Positions 1-6,792 of a stretch of 20,877 nucleotides of DNA are shown here, in pieces (position 1 is the first letter of the stretch; each line of letters begins with the position of its first letter). Location of the stretch: NCBI GenBank assembly GCA_003133265.1, contig PKWQ01000028.1, positions 142 through 21,018 on the forward strand, read 5' to 3'. The notes under the pieces are model-generated. The model searched no databases and was not told the origin of the DNA. It saw nothing but the letters and a program-made list of their open reading frames with translations. The position numbers were made by a program, and so were the translations under genes. The stretch comes from Acetobacteraceae bacterium (GTDB lineage: Bacteria > Pseudomonadota > Alphaproteobacteria > Acetobacterales > Acetobacteraceae).

Positions 1-87
1 CTGGCTGCCAACCACATCAAGGAATTACTCAGACAGGAGCCGTTGCTGGCGGAATCTCTCAAGCGGCTCAGGAAGATTGGCCGGTGA
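1..87 (+). CDS. C-terminal tail of an unrecognised plus-strand gene (partial)
   Basis: The first frame is open from the window edge to a TGA at 85-87 and reads as 28 plausible residues ending KRLRKIGR, rich in Leu, Lys, Arg and Glu like an alpha-helical tail. I do not recognise the protein. A GTG overlaps its stop (GTGA) and opens a second frame (VTANLRGIPALIGAM...) that soon runs into the antisense of the MFS fragment at about 150. That second frame could be the start of a following gene cut off by rearrangement. This is the only candidate plus-strand gene in the window. With so few codons, the call rests only on the open frame and its composition. Confidence 0.25.
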   Translation: MAANHIKELLRQEPLLAESLKRLRKIGR

Positions 88-97
88 CTGCGAACCT

Positions 98-131
98 GCG
101 TGGGATCCCGGCGCTGATCGGCGCGATGACA
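98..131. repeat. Weak third copy of the GGGGTCCCG-type motif
   Basis: The stretch starting GCGTGGGATCCCGGCGC resembles the motif at 20160-20186 at about 23 of 27 positions, in the same orientation. It departs from the other two copies by having GGGA rather than GGGG at the start, and its similarity fades after about 27 bases. It may be a decayed copy or a chance GC-rich match. Confidence 0.25.
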
Positions 132-151
132 GGCGGATTCCTGAAGTCCCC

Positions 152-411
152 TCACGCTACCGCCGCAAGCGGTTGCGTCTCCGGCATTCCGAACCCCGCA
201 GCCATCACCGCGCAGATCCCGGCCAGAGCCAGCGCAATGAACGCCGTCTGAACGCCCAGGCTGCTGGCGATGGCCCCCGCCGCCATATTGCTCACCGTCG
301 CCGCCAGCCCGACCGCCAGCCCCAATATTCCCATCCGCAGGTTGAACCATCTGCCACGCCCGGTGATGTCAGCCGCCACCAGCGGCGTGATCACCCCGAA
401 CACCGCGCCGC
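152..411 (-). pseudogene. MFS transporter, C-terminal fragment
   Basis: The minus frame encodes about 86 residues typical of the last membrane helices of a major facilitator superfamily permease: a GGAVFGVITPLVAADITG stretch, then FNLRMGILGLAVGLAATVSN, and an ending of the usual FGMPET type. The TAG stop lies just after 152-154. Only the C-terminal part exists. At about 411 the reading frame passes without a stop into transposase sequence, so the promoter-proximal two thirds of the permease are gone. The shared tripeptide QGL sits at the junction and could belong to either parent, which would fit recombination at a few matching bases. It cannot make a working transporter. Confidence 0.6.
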
Positions 412-1047
412 CCAGCCCTTGGCGAAACGGTGCCCCGCTGCCGTATCCGGCACCCGCCAGCACGCAGCCGAAGCGCAATCCCGCCGCCATCAATCGATCG
501 TTCTCGGCAAGCGTGATCTGCGGCTTGGTTTGCGCAATGCGCGCCGCCTCCGGCACGCCAGCCCTGGCACAGCGTGCGGGATCGTCGATCCAAGCACTCG
601 GCAGGAGGAGCCGCAGCCCGATCGGCACGGGCAGCTCGCGGCGTGCCAGCGTCAGCGACACCAGGGACTGACAGTTGGCCTGCTTGCCCAGGGCGCCGCA
701 GTATTGCCCGCCACACCGACCGAGGCCGTGCCTTTCTTCGGCAGCGCCGTGTCGTCGATCACAAGCACCGCGTCGTCACCACCCACCAGACGATCCGCCT
801 ACTCGGCCAGCACCCGCCAGAGCGGCGCATCATCCCAGGCCGGACTGCTGACGAAATGGTAGAGCTGGCCGTGGCCAACAAGGCCAAGCCGAGCCGCGAT
901 TGGCTGCACACTCTTCGGGCCGTCCGGCCCGAGCAATCCTTGCGCATACAGCGGTGCCCACTTGCTCCGCGTGCTGCGCCCGATCACGCCGAGGAACGGC
1001 GCCAGCCACGCTTCAAGATCCACACCGATGTCGCTCGTCCGGGACAC
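411..1047 (-). pseudogene. IS701-like DDE transposase remnant
   Basis: Read in pieces on the minus strand, this is an IS701-type (IS4-related) transposase. The N-terminal piece contains WLAPFLGVIGRSTRSKW and QLYHFVSSPAWDD. After an in-frame TAG at 799-801, where a Glu codon is expected, the first catalytic Asp region VIDDTALPKKG follows. A 1-nt loss near 705-710 then shifts the frame within VGVAGQYCGALGKQANCQ. The last piece runs from SLTLARRELPVP to APFRQGL. The second catalytic Asp is replaced by Gly (LAGAGYG in place of LADAGYG, codon 452-454). Everything downstream, including the catalytic Glu, is missing and MFS sequence is joined there. A GTG at 1047 with GGAG upstream is the likely original start. 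The element is dead. Confidence 0.7.
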
Positions 1048-1059
1048 AGCGCATACTCC

Positions 1060-1076
1060 ACCGACTCCCAGTCGGT
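1060..1076. repeat. Perfect inverted repeat upstream of the transposase remnant
   Basis: ACCGACT at 1060-1066 is followed by a 3-base spacer CCC and its exact reverse complement AGTCGGT at 1070-1076. It lies 13 nt upstream of the likely GTG start of the transposase remnant. It could be part of the outer end of that insertion sequence, an operator, or a hairpin in the leader. No U-tract follows on either strand, so it is not a clear intrinsic terminator. Confidence 0.5.
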
Positions 1077-1149
1077 TACACAACAGCCCCGTAACCGTAC
1101 AAGTGCCAAAGTAGTGCTAGTGAACCGAAAATACGTCAAACAACAGGAG

Positions 1150-1617
1150 TTACTTCAGATAACTGAGGTAGGCCGCGACAGCGGCAGTTTGGGATTGAGA
1201 CAAGTTATGCGTAATGGGCGCCATGACCGATGATAGGTCTTCCTTCGGCGGACCATGCCCTCGCTCTACGCTCCAACGCGTCAATTCTTTGAGGGTGTAC
1301 GTATAAAGCTGACCGGCCAAACGCGGAATTTCCGCTTTACCGTGGGCCTCTGGACCGTGACAGGCTGAGCATGCGGGAACATTCGCTTCGGGAATTCCCT
1401 CCTGGTAGATCTTTTCCCCCGCAACAACGAGATCCCGCGGGCCGTCCCCGACTGGTCCAGGATTGAGTTGACTAAAGTGCATGGTCAAAACCGTTCGCAT
1501 CGATGGGCTGACGCCATGCACCGTAGGCATCGTTACGGAGGTGTCGCTATCCCGCCGAGTCTCAGCAAAATCCAGCAACTGGGTCTCGATGTACCTGGCT
1601 GTTTGTCCCGCGATTGT
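1150..1617 (-). pseudogene. Truncated (formerly di-haem) cytochrome c
   Basis: The complete C-terminal domain has a haem-binding site CSACH (about 1357-1374), followed by the usual GPEAHGKAEIPRLAGQ segment and a distal methionine region VMAPITHNLS, and ends AAYLSYLK. Before it lies what looks like the second half of a first cytochrome domain, starting IAGQTARYIETQLLDF. The CxxCH motif of that first domain is absent, and homology stops near 1617, although the frame stays open to a TGA at 1684-1686. There is no signal peptide and no start codon with a good ribosome binding site. It therefore looks like the 3' part of a cytochrome c4-like di-haem gene cut at its 5' end. Without a secretion signal the haem cannot be attached. 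Confidence 0.6.
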
Positions 1618-1627
1618 GGATCGGTGA

Positions 1628-1665
1628 GGGGTCCCGACGCCGATCCGCGCGTTAAACCGTTGATC
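1628..1665. repeat. Tn3-like terminal-repeat motif, left copy
   Basis: The sequence begins GGGGTCCCGACGCCGATC and ends near GTTGATC, about 38 bases. It matches 20163-20198 at 29 of 36 positions by eye, and the similarity begins at the GGGG and ends after about 36 bases. A GGGG start and a length of about 38 bp are typical of terminal inverted repeats of Tn3-family transposons, but both copies here point the same way. It lies exactly where the cytochrome c homology breaks off, at the left boundary of the metabolic gene block. Confidence 0.4.
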
Positions 1666-1715
1666 TGGCCGGCATCGCTGGGGTCATCGGATAGTGCCGA
1701 TTTACACCAGTGGCT

Positions 1716-2333
1716 TTATCGGTCGGTCAACAGGTAACCGGGGACGGCGTTCCAAAGTTCGATGACCCGCACCTTGGGATGATGCGGGGTGTGCGAGAGA
1801 ATACTGAGCGACGCCGGGCCGAGCGAGAAGTTTTGCCCGTGGACCACTGCCAGCCCGATCCATCGCGCGGCCAGGACGACCCCGAACTGGCCGTGCGAAA
1901 ACAGCGCGACATTGCCCGTCAACGCGCCAAGACGGTCGATCAATCGATCGGCGCGGCCAGCGATTTGCATCGGCGTTTCGCCGTGCGGGCAACCGTCGCG
2001 GAATATGTCCCAGCCTGGCCGTCCCTTGCGAATGTCGGCGGAGAGCTGTCCTTCGTAATCGCCGTAGTCCCATTCGGCCAGGTCCGGCTCGATCTCTGCC
2101 GCCCGCCCCAGGCCGGCCAGTTCGCAGGTGCGCGCCGCGCGCTGCCGCGGGCTGGTCAGCACGTGGGAGAATCGAATTTCGCGAAGCTGGTGTTCGAGTT
2201 CGCGCGCCTCGGTCTCGCCGTGCGCAGTCAACGGAATGTCGGTACGGCCGGTGTGCTGACCCGAGAGCGACCACGCGGTTTCGCCATGGCGAATGAACCA
2301 GAGCCGCGGACGCTGCGTCGGGTCCGCGCTCAA
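1716..2333 (-). CDS. Histidine phosphatase, Shb17-like (probable sedoheptulose-1,7-bisphosphatase)
   Basis: About 205 residues of the histidine phosphatase (phosphoglycerate mutase) superfamily. The phosphorylated histidine is His16 in RHGE (15-18), the acid is Glu87 in EWDYGDYEG (87-95), and the second histidine is His147 in FSHGQ. The segments WSLSGQHTGRTDIPLT (21-36), WDIFRDGCPHGET (108-120) and LGPASLSILSHTPHHP follow the pattern I know from yeast Shb17, which removes the 1-phosphate of sedoheptulose-1,7-bisphosphate, rather than GpmA. The reading frame stays open to 2498, but homology starts at about 2315. I therefore choose the TTG at 2333, with GAGG about 10 nt upstream and 16 nt after the aldolase stop. 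It is the last gene of the metabolic run. A general sugar-phosphatase or phosphoglycerate-mutase role remains possible. Confidence 0.75.
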   Translation of the reverse strand: MSADPTQRPRLWFIRHGETAWSLSGQHTGRTDIPLTAHGETEARELEHQLREIRFSHVLTSPRQRAARTCELAGLGRAAEIEPDLAEWDYGDYEGQLSADIRKGRPGWDIFRDGCPHGETPMQIAGRADRLIDRLGALTGNVALFSHGQFGVVLAARWIGLAVVHGQNFSLGPASLSILSHTPHHPKVRVIELWNAVPGYLLTDR

Positions 2334-2349
2334 CGGCCTGTCGCCTCGG

Positions 2350-3380
2350 TCACATTTTCTCCATTGCGGCGCTGTATTCGCCTCGGCGCGCCGCCACGTT
2401 GCAGCGGGCCCGATGATACAGAGCCTGCTGCGCCGCCGCGCGATTTGCCGCCTCGCCGCGCCAGATCCGCAGCGCCGGTTGCTGGATGGCTCGGGCAAAC
2501 GAAAACGCCAACGCCCACGGCAGGCGCGAGCCCGGCGCTTTGGACCTGACGTTCATGGCGTTCAAACGGGCAGACGCCAGTTCACTCGATTGGCCGCCCG
2601 ACAGAAACGCGATCCCTGGAACGGCGGCAGGAACGACGCGCAGCAGGCAGGCGACGGTGGCGTCCGCTACTGCCTCGGCCGTGTCTGCTTGGCGCAGGTC
2701 ATACCTGGCAGCACCATGTTGGGCTTGAGGATCATCCCCTCCAGCATCACGCCCTGGACGTGGAGCTGCTCGAAGACGCCGCGCAGCACGTCCTCGGTCG
2801 CCGCCCGGCACCGCTCCAGCGAATGCTCACCCACCATCAGCACCTCCGGCTCGACAATGGGAACTAGTCCGGCTTCCTGGCACAGCGCGGCATAGCGCGC
2901 CAGCGCGTGGGCGTTGGCGGCGATGCAGCCGGAGCTCGGCGTGCCCTCGCCAAGCGCGATCACGCCGCGCCACTTGGCGAAGCGCGCGCCCATTTCGCCG
3001 TACGCCAGCAGGCGGGCGCGCAAGCCATCCAGGCCCTCGGTCACCTTCTCTCCCGGGTGGCCGGCCAGATCCTTCGCGCCAATGTCGACCTTGATGCCGG
3101 GAACGATGCCAGCATGCGCGAGGACATCGACGATAGGCGTGCCATCATCGGCTTTCTGATGGATCGTTTCGTCATAGAGGATGGCACCGCTGATACACTC
3201 GCTGAGACCGGGCGTGGTCACGATCAGGTCGCGGTAGGCGCGCCGGGCCGCCTCGGTCTGCGCGATGCCGACCTCGGCGAAGCGCCTGTTGCAGGTTGGA
3301 TTGCTCTCGTCCATCGCGAGCAGGCCCTTGTCGCCGGCCACCAGCGCCCTGGCCGTGTCGATGAGTTGTTGCGCGCTCAT
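2350..3380 (-). pseudogene. fba: Class I fructose-bisphosphate aldolase, interrupted by a 1-nt frameshift
   Basis: The gene encodes the Schiff-base aldolase that cleaves fructose-1,6-bisphosphate and can also join erythrose-4-phosphate to dihydroxyacetone phosphate. Visible active-site residues are Asp24 (LAMDES), Lys97 (GIKVD), Lys136 (RFAKWR), Glu177 (VEPEV) and the Schiff-base Lys219 (MILKPNMV). At 2684-2687 the reading frame breaks: AAGCAGACACGG appears where AAGCAGGACACGG is expected, so one G is missing. The intact frame ends at a TAG at 2667-2669 after about 237 residues. The rest (DTAEAVADATVACLL, GIAFLSGGQS, FSFARAIQQPAL, AAQQAL, ending at a TGA at 2350-2352) continues one frame over and gives a normal total of about 343 residues. 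As read, the phosphate-binding GGQS and Arg of the C-terminal part are lost, so the product should be inactive. The ATG overlaps the phosphoketolase stop as ATGA. Confidence 0.85.
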
Positions 3381-5806
3381 GCGGCGTCGCCCCATTTCCA
3401 GTCGCGGATTTCCGGCAGATCTTCGCCGTGCCGATCGATATACAGCTTGTGCTCGATAAGCTTGTCTCGCATCGACTGCTTCAGGTAGGCCCCCGCGCTC
3501 GCCAGATGCGGCAGGCGGTCCACCACGTCTTGCACCAAGTGGAAGCGGTCAAGGTCGTTCTGCACCCGCATGTCGAACGCCGTGGTAATGGTGCCTTCTT
3601 CCTTGTAGCCCCGGACATGCAGGTTGTGATTGGTACGGCGGTAGGTCAGCCCGTGAACGAGCGAGGGATAGCCGTGAAAGCCAAAAATGATCGGCTTGTC
3701 CTTGGTGAACAGCGAATCGTAGGCTGTCTCGCTCAATCCATGCGGATGTTCTGCGCTGGGCTGTAGCCGCATCAGATCGACCACGTTCACCACCCTGATC
3801 TTCAGATCGGGCAGGTGCTTGCGAAGGATCGAGACTGCGGCAAGAACTTCCAGCGTCGGCGTGTCGCCGCAGCAGGCCATCACCACGTCCGGTTCGCCGT
3901 GCTGGTCGTTGCTGGCCCACTGCCAGATGCCGATGCCTTCCGTGCAATGCACGACGGCGGCATCCATGCTCAGCCATTGCGGCAGTGCGTGTTTACCGGC
4001 CACCACGACGTTGACGTAATGCCGGCTGCGCAGGCAGTGATCGAACACCGACAGCAGACAGTTGGCATCGGGCGGCAAGTAGACCCGCACGATATCCGCC
4101 TTCTTGTTGATAACGTGATCGAGGAAGCCGGGATCCTGGTGGGTGAAGCCGTTGTGGTCCTGCTGCCAGACGTGCGAGGCGAGCAGATAGTTCAGGGAGG
4201 CGATCTTTCGCCGCCAGGGTAACTCCAGCGTGACCTTGAGCCACTTGGCATGCTGGCTGAACATCGAATCGACAATGCGGATGAACGCCTCGTAGCTGTT
4301 GAACAATCCGTGCCGTCCAGTCAGCAGGTAACCTTCGAGCCAGCCCTCGCACTGATGCTCGCTGAGCATTGAGTCCAGCACACGGCCGTCGGGCGCGAGG
4401 AATTCGTCGTTCTTTTCCGCGCGCGCTTCCCACTGTCGGTTGGTGACTTCAAAGACCGCCCCCAGAATATTCGAAAGGGTTTCGTCGGGGCCGAAGATGC
4501 GGAAGTTGCGCTGTTCCTGATTGAGCGCTGCGACGTCGCGCAGGAACTTGCCCAACACCATCGTATCCTGGCCGACAACGGCACCGGGCGATGGCACGGT
4601 CACCGCATGGCGGTGGAAGTCGGGCATCCGCAGGTCGTGCAGCAGAACGCCTCCGTTGGCGTGCGGATTGGCACCCATCCGCCGGTCGCCCTTCGGCGCC
4701 AGATCGGCCAGTTCCGCGATCAGGCGGCCGTTTTGATCGAACAGTTCCTCTGCCTTGTAGCTTTTCATCCAGCTTTCGAGCAGCTTGACGTGATCGGGAT
4801 GCGCGGCGTCTACCAGCAGCGGCACCTGATGTGCGCGGAACGTGCCTTCGATCTGCAGGCCATCCACAACTTTCGGACCCGTCCAGCCCTTTGGAGACCG
4901 GAGGACAATCATCGGCCAGCGTGGGCGGGCCGGGTCGTTCGTCGTGCGGGCTTGCCGTTGGATGCGCCGGATGTCCTCGACGGCCTTCTCCATCGTGGCG
5001 GCCATGAGCTCATGCATCGTGTCTGGATCGTCGCCTTCGACAAACAGCGGCGTCCAGCCGCAGCCCCTGAAGAACTGCTCCAGCTCCTCGTGCTCGATGC
5101 GGGCCAGGACCGTTGGGTTGCTGATCTTGTAGCCGTTGAGGTGCAGGATCGGCAGCACGACACCATCGGTTATCGGGTTGAGGAACTTGTTGGAATGCCA
5201 TGCGGTCGCCAGCGGCCCGGTTTCCGACTCGCCGTCGCCGACGATGCAGGCGACAACCAACTCGGGATTGTCGAACGCCGCGCCGAAGGCATGGCTGAGC
5301 GAGTAGCCGAGTTCACCGCCTTCGTGGATCGACCCCGGCGTAGAAGGCGCGACATGGCTGGAAATGCCACCCGGAAACGAAAACTGCTTGAACAGCTTTT
5401 TCAGTCCGGCTTCGTCCTGGGTGACGTTCGGATAGACCTCGCTCCACGTGCCCTCGAGATACACGTTGCCCACCAGGGCCGGGCCGCCATGGCCTGGACC
5501 GGCGATGTAGATCATGTCCAGGTCATGCTTCGTGATGACCCGGTTCAAATGCACGTAGATGAAATTCTGCCCCGGCGTCGTGCCCCAGTGCCCGACCACC
5601 AGGGGCTTGACATGCGCCAGCGTCAGCGGCTCGCGCAGCAGCGGATTGTCGTAGAGATAGATCTGCCCGACGGCCAGATAGTTGGCGGCCCGCCAGTAGG
5701 CGTCCATCCGGCGCAACTCGTCCGGACCCAGTGTACTCTGCTCGGTCGTATGCCCGACGGCACCGGTTTGGCCTTTGGAAACGCTGGCTGAAGTGGGCGC
5801 GTTCAT
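3377..5806 (-). CDS. xfp: Phosphoketolase (xylulose-5-phosphate/fructose-6-phosphate)
   Basis: 809 residues, the usual length for the XFP family. The enzyme uses thiamine diphosphate to split xylulose-5-phosphate or fructose-6-phosphate with phosphate, giving acetyl-phosphate plus glyceraldehyde-3-phosphate or erythrose-4-phosphate in the cytoplasm. Conserved stretches include GHWGT (72-76), GPGHGGP (103-109), the diphosphate/Mg-binding GDGESETGP (190-198) followed by HSNKFLN (204-210), and the typical end EIRDWKWG. The frame is open further upstream to 6019, but family similarity begins just after MNAPTSAS, so I take the ATG at 5806; GGGG about 10 nt upstream is a modest ribosome binding site. 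Its TGA overlaps the aldolase ATG, which implies translational coupling. No acetate kinase or phosphotransacetylase is in the window, so the acetyl-phosphate must be used by an enzyme encoded elsewhere. Confidence 0.95.
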   Translation of the reverse strand: MNAPTSASVSKGQTGAVGHTTEQSTLGPDELRRMDAYWRAANYLAVGQIYLYDNPLLREPLTLAHVKPLVVGHWGTTPGQNFIYVHLNRVITKHDLDMIYIAGPGHGGPALVGNVYLEGTWSEVYPNVTQDEAGLKKLFKQFSFPGGISSHVAPSTPGSIHEGGELGYSLSHAFGAAFDNPELVVACIVGDGESETGPLATAWHSNKFLNPITDGVVLPILHLNGYKISNPTVLARIEHEELEQFFRGCGWTPLFVEGDDPDTMHELMAATMEKAVEDIRRIQRQARTTNDPARPRWPMIVLRSPKGWTGPKVVDGLQIEGTFRAHQVPLLVDAAHPDHVKLLESWMKSYKAEELFDQNGRLIAELADLAPKGDRRMGANPHANGGVLLHDLRMPDFHRHAVTVPSPGAVVGQDTMVLGKFLRDVAALNQEQRNFRIFGPDETLSNILGAVFEVTNRQWEARAEKNDEFLAPDGRVLDSMLSEHQCEGWLEGYLLTGRHGLFNSYEAFIRIVDSMFSQHAKWLKVTLELPWRRKIASLNYLLASHVWQQDHNGFTHQDPGFLDHVINKKADIVRVYLPPDANCLLSVFDHCLRSRHYVNVVVAGKHALPQWLSMDAAVVHCTEGIGIWQWASNDQHGEPDVVMACCGDTPTLEVLAAVSILRKHLPDLKIRVVNVVDLMRLQPSAEHPHGLSETAYDSLFTKDKPIIFGFHGYPSLVHGLTYRRTNHNLHVRGYKEEGTITTAFDMRVQNDLDRFHLVQDVVDRLPHLASAGAYLKQSMRDKLIEHKLYIDRHGEDLPEIRDWKWGDAA

Positions 5807-5957
5807 TCTTGTGACCCCGGTTTGTGAGCAGGCTGAGCCTCGCGGTTCGGCGGACGGTTCGCCGTGCGGCGACGGGGAAACTGGCGTCCACAAAGGCCGT
5901 CGAGCACGCCCCGACCACAGTGCTGGCGCCGGGCATCGGGCTCGGCTGCAGTGGTCG

Positions 5958-6131
5958 TCAGACGCGGAAAAGTGGCCTTCGTCCGGGCGTTGCGGGGGAA
6001 GCCGGCCGAGCCGTCGCATCTGCCTGGCTCACTTGTTCTTGCGGCTCTTGCGGCTCTTGCCGCTCGAGCTGGTTATGCTTTGTCTGCGCGGATGGGTCGC
6101 TCAGGTTTGGCTGTGTCTTTTGGTCCACCAT
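5958..6131 (-). CDS. Small Gln/Pro-rich protein, 57 residues
   Basis: The ATG at 6131 is preceded by a near-perfect Shine-Dalgarno AAGGAG at 5 nt spacing, the strongest in the window, which is the main reason to call this gene. The product starts MVDQKTQPNLSDPSAQ, is hydrophilic and low in complexity, and contains the repeat QEPQEPQEQ, encoded by tandem copies of a 9-bp unit near 6037-6064. It has no membrane segment, cysteine cluster or known domain that I can see and is probably disordered. The frame is open further upstream to 6272, but that part overlaps the previous gene. It sits between the conserved membrane-tailed protein and xfp. Function unknown. Confidence 0.5.
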   Translation of the reverse strand: MVDQKTQPNLSDPSAQTKHNQLERQEPQEPQEQVSQADATARPASPATPGRRPLFRV

Positions 6132-6135
6132 GTCA

Positions 6136-6142
6136 TCTCCTT
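6136..6142 (-). promoter_or_regulatory. Strong ribosome binding site for the 57-residue ORF
   Basis: On the minus strand AAGGAGA lies 5 nt (AAGGAG to ATG) before the start at 6131. It is a better match to the 16S rRNA tail than the sites in front of xfp or the phosphatase, and it decides the start of this short gene against the longer open frame. Confidence 0.6.
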
Positions 6143-6231
6143 GTGCGTAAGGTCGTTTGATCATCGATTGAGCTGACCCGCCTGCGGCGTCTGCGGGATG
6201 ACCGTGCCAGACGCCGCTGCGTGAACCGTGC

Positions 6232-6669
6232 CTATGTGTGGTGACTGCAGGCTCGCCAGGGCCATTGGGCACACAACATGCCCACCATCACGGCCAGATT
6301 GATCAGGACCATGTTGGTGATCGTACGGGACGTCGGCGTCGGATCGGCGCTAAGCAACCTCTCTCGTGATGCGACAGAGGAGGGATCCACGCGCGGCAGC
6401 AACTTGATCAGGCGATCAGCAATCGTCGCGGACGCCAACCGCGCCGCTGGCGCGTCAGGGAGTGCTGCAATCAACGACGTCAGCCTTCGATTTGCGGCTT
6501 CCTTCGGCATCTGCGCCAATTCGGCAGCTTCCCGCCAGGGATCGACATCCAACCGCGCCAGCGCTGAAAGGACGCTGAGCAACGCGCCTTTTCCTCCTCC
6601 GTCGACTGGCGCGAACAAAAAGGCGTCGAACTCGGGCCCGAGCAGGGCCGTCATCGCGGAACGAGTCAT
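6232..6669 (-). CDS. Conserved protein of unknown function with C-terminal membrane helix
   Basis: 145 residues from the ATG at 6669; a TTG at 6681 is an alternative start 4 codons upstream. The soluble part opens MTRSAMTALLGPEFDAFLFA and continues with LSVLSALARLDVDPWREAAELAQMP, helical and Ala/Leu-rich, and SLIAALPDAP. This is a pattern I associate with a conserved proteobacterial hypothetical family, but I cannot name it. A single hydrophobic helix, NMVLINLAVMVGMLCAQW, lies near the C-terminus and is followed by a short basic tail, so the protein is probably tail-anchored in the inner membrane with the bulk in the cytoplasm. It starts 123 nt after pgm and is followed 100 nt later by the small Gln/Pro-rich gene. 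No catalytic motif is evident. Confidence 0.7.
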   Translation of the reverse strand: MTRSAMTALLGPEFDAFLFAPVDGGGKGALLSVLSALARLDVDPWREAAELAQMPKEAANRRLTSLIAALPDAPAARLASATIADRLIKLLPRVDPSSVASRERLLSADPTPTSRTITNMVLINLAVMVGMLCAQWPWRACSHHT

Positions 6670-6761
6670 TTCGACCACCAAGTTCCGTCGCCCGCGCCGA
6701 CGATAGAGAACGGCCGAGCGGCGGTGGAATTGCTATGCTATACGACCGAGCCTTAACACTC

Positions 6762-6775
6762 TGCGGCGTGCCGCA
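6762..6775. repeat. Short hairpin between pgm and the hypothetical gene
   Basis: TGCGGC and GCCGCA form a perfect 6-bp inverted repeat around a 2-base GT in the 123-nt gap downstream of pgm. On the minus strand it is followed by GAGTGTTAAGG and not by a run of T, so it is at best a weak terminator or pause site. A stem-loop with a 2-nt loop would need to open at least one more pair. Confidence 0.25.
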
Positions 6776-6792
6776 TCAGGTTCGGAAATTAC

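Noticed and set aside
21..32. GGAATTACTCAG near 21 and GGAATCTACTCAG near 20054 as attachment-site repeats
   Set aside because: Only about 12 bases with an insertion between copies; the neighbouring bases do not align, and no integrase or tRNA gene is present.
77..862. 261-codon plus-strand frame at the left edge
   Set aside because: Arg/His/Gln-rich translation typical of an antisense shadow. The opposite strand carries recognisable MFS and transposase fragments.
1716..2498. 260-residue phosphatase starting at 2498
   Set aside because: The upstream part is the aldolase C-terminus read in another frame. Histidine phosphatase similarity starts only at about 2315, so a start near 2333 is preferred.
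3377..6019. 880-residue phosphoketolase starting at 6019
   Set aside because: The extra 71 residues are Arg/Pro-rich, out of family, and overlap the 57-residue ORF. The ATG at 5806 gives 809 residues, the usual size.
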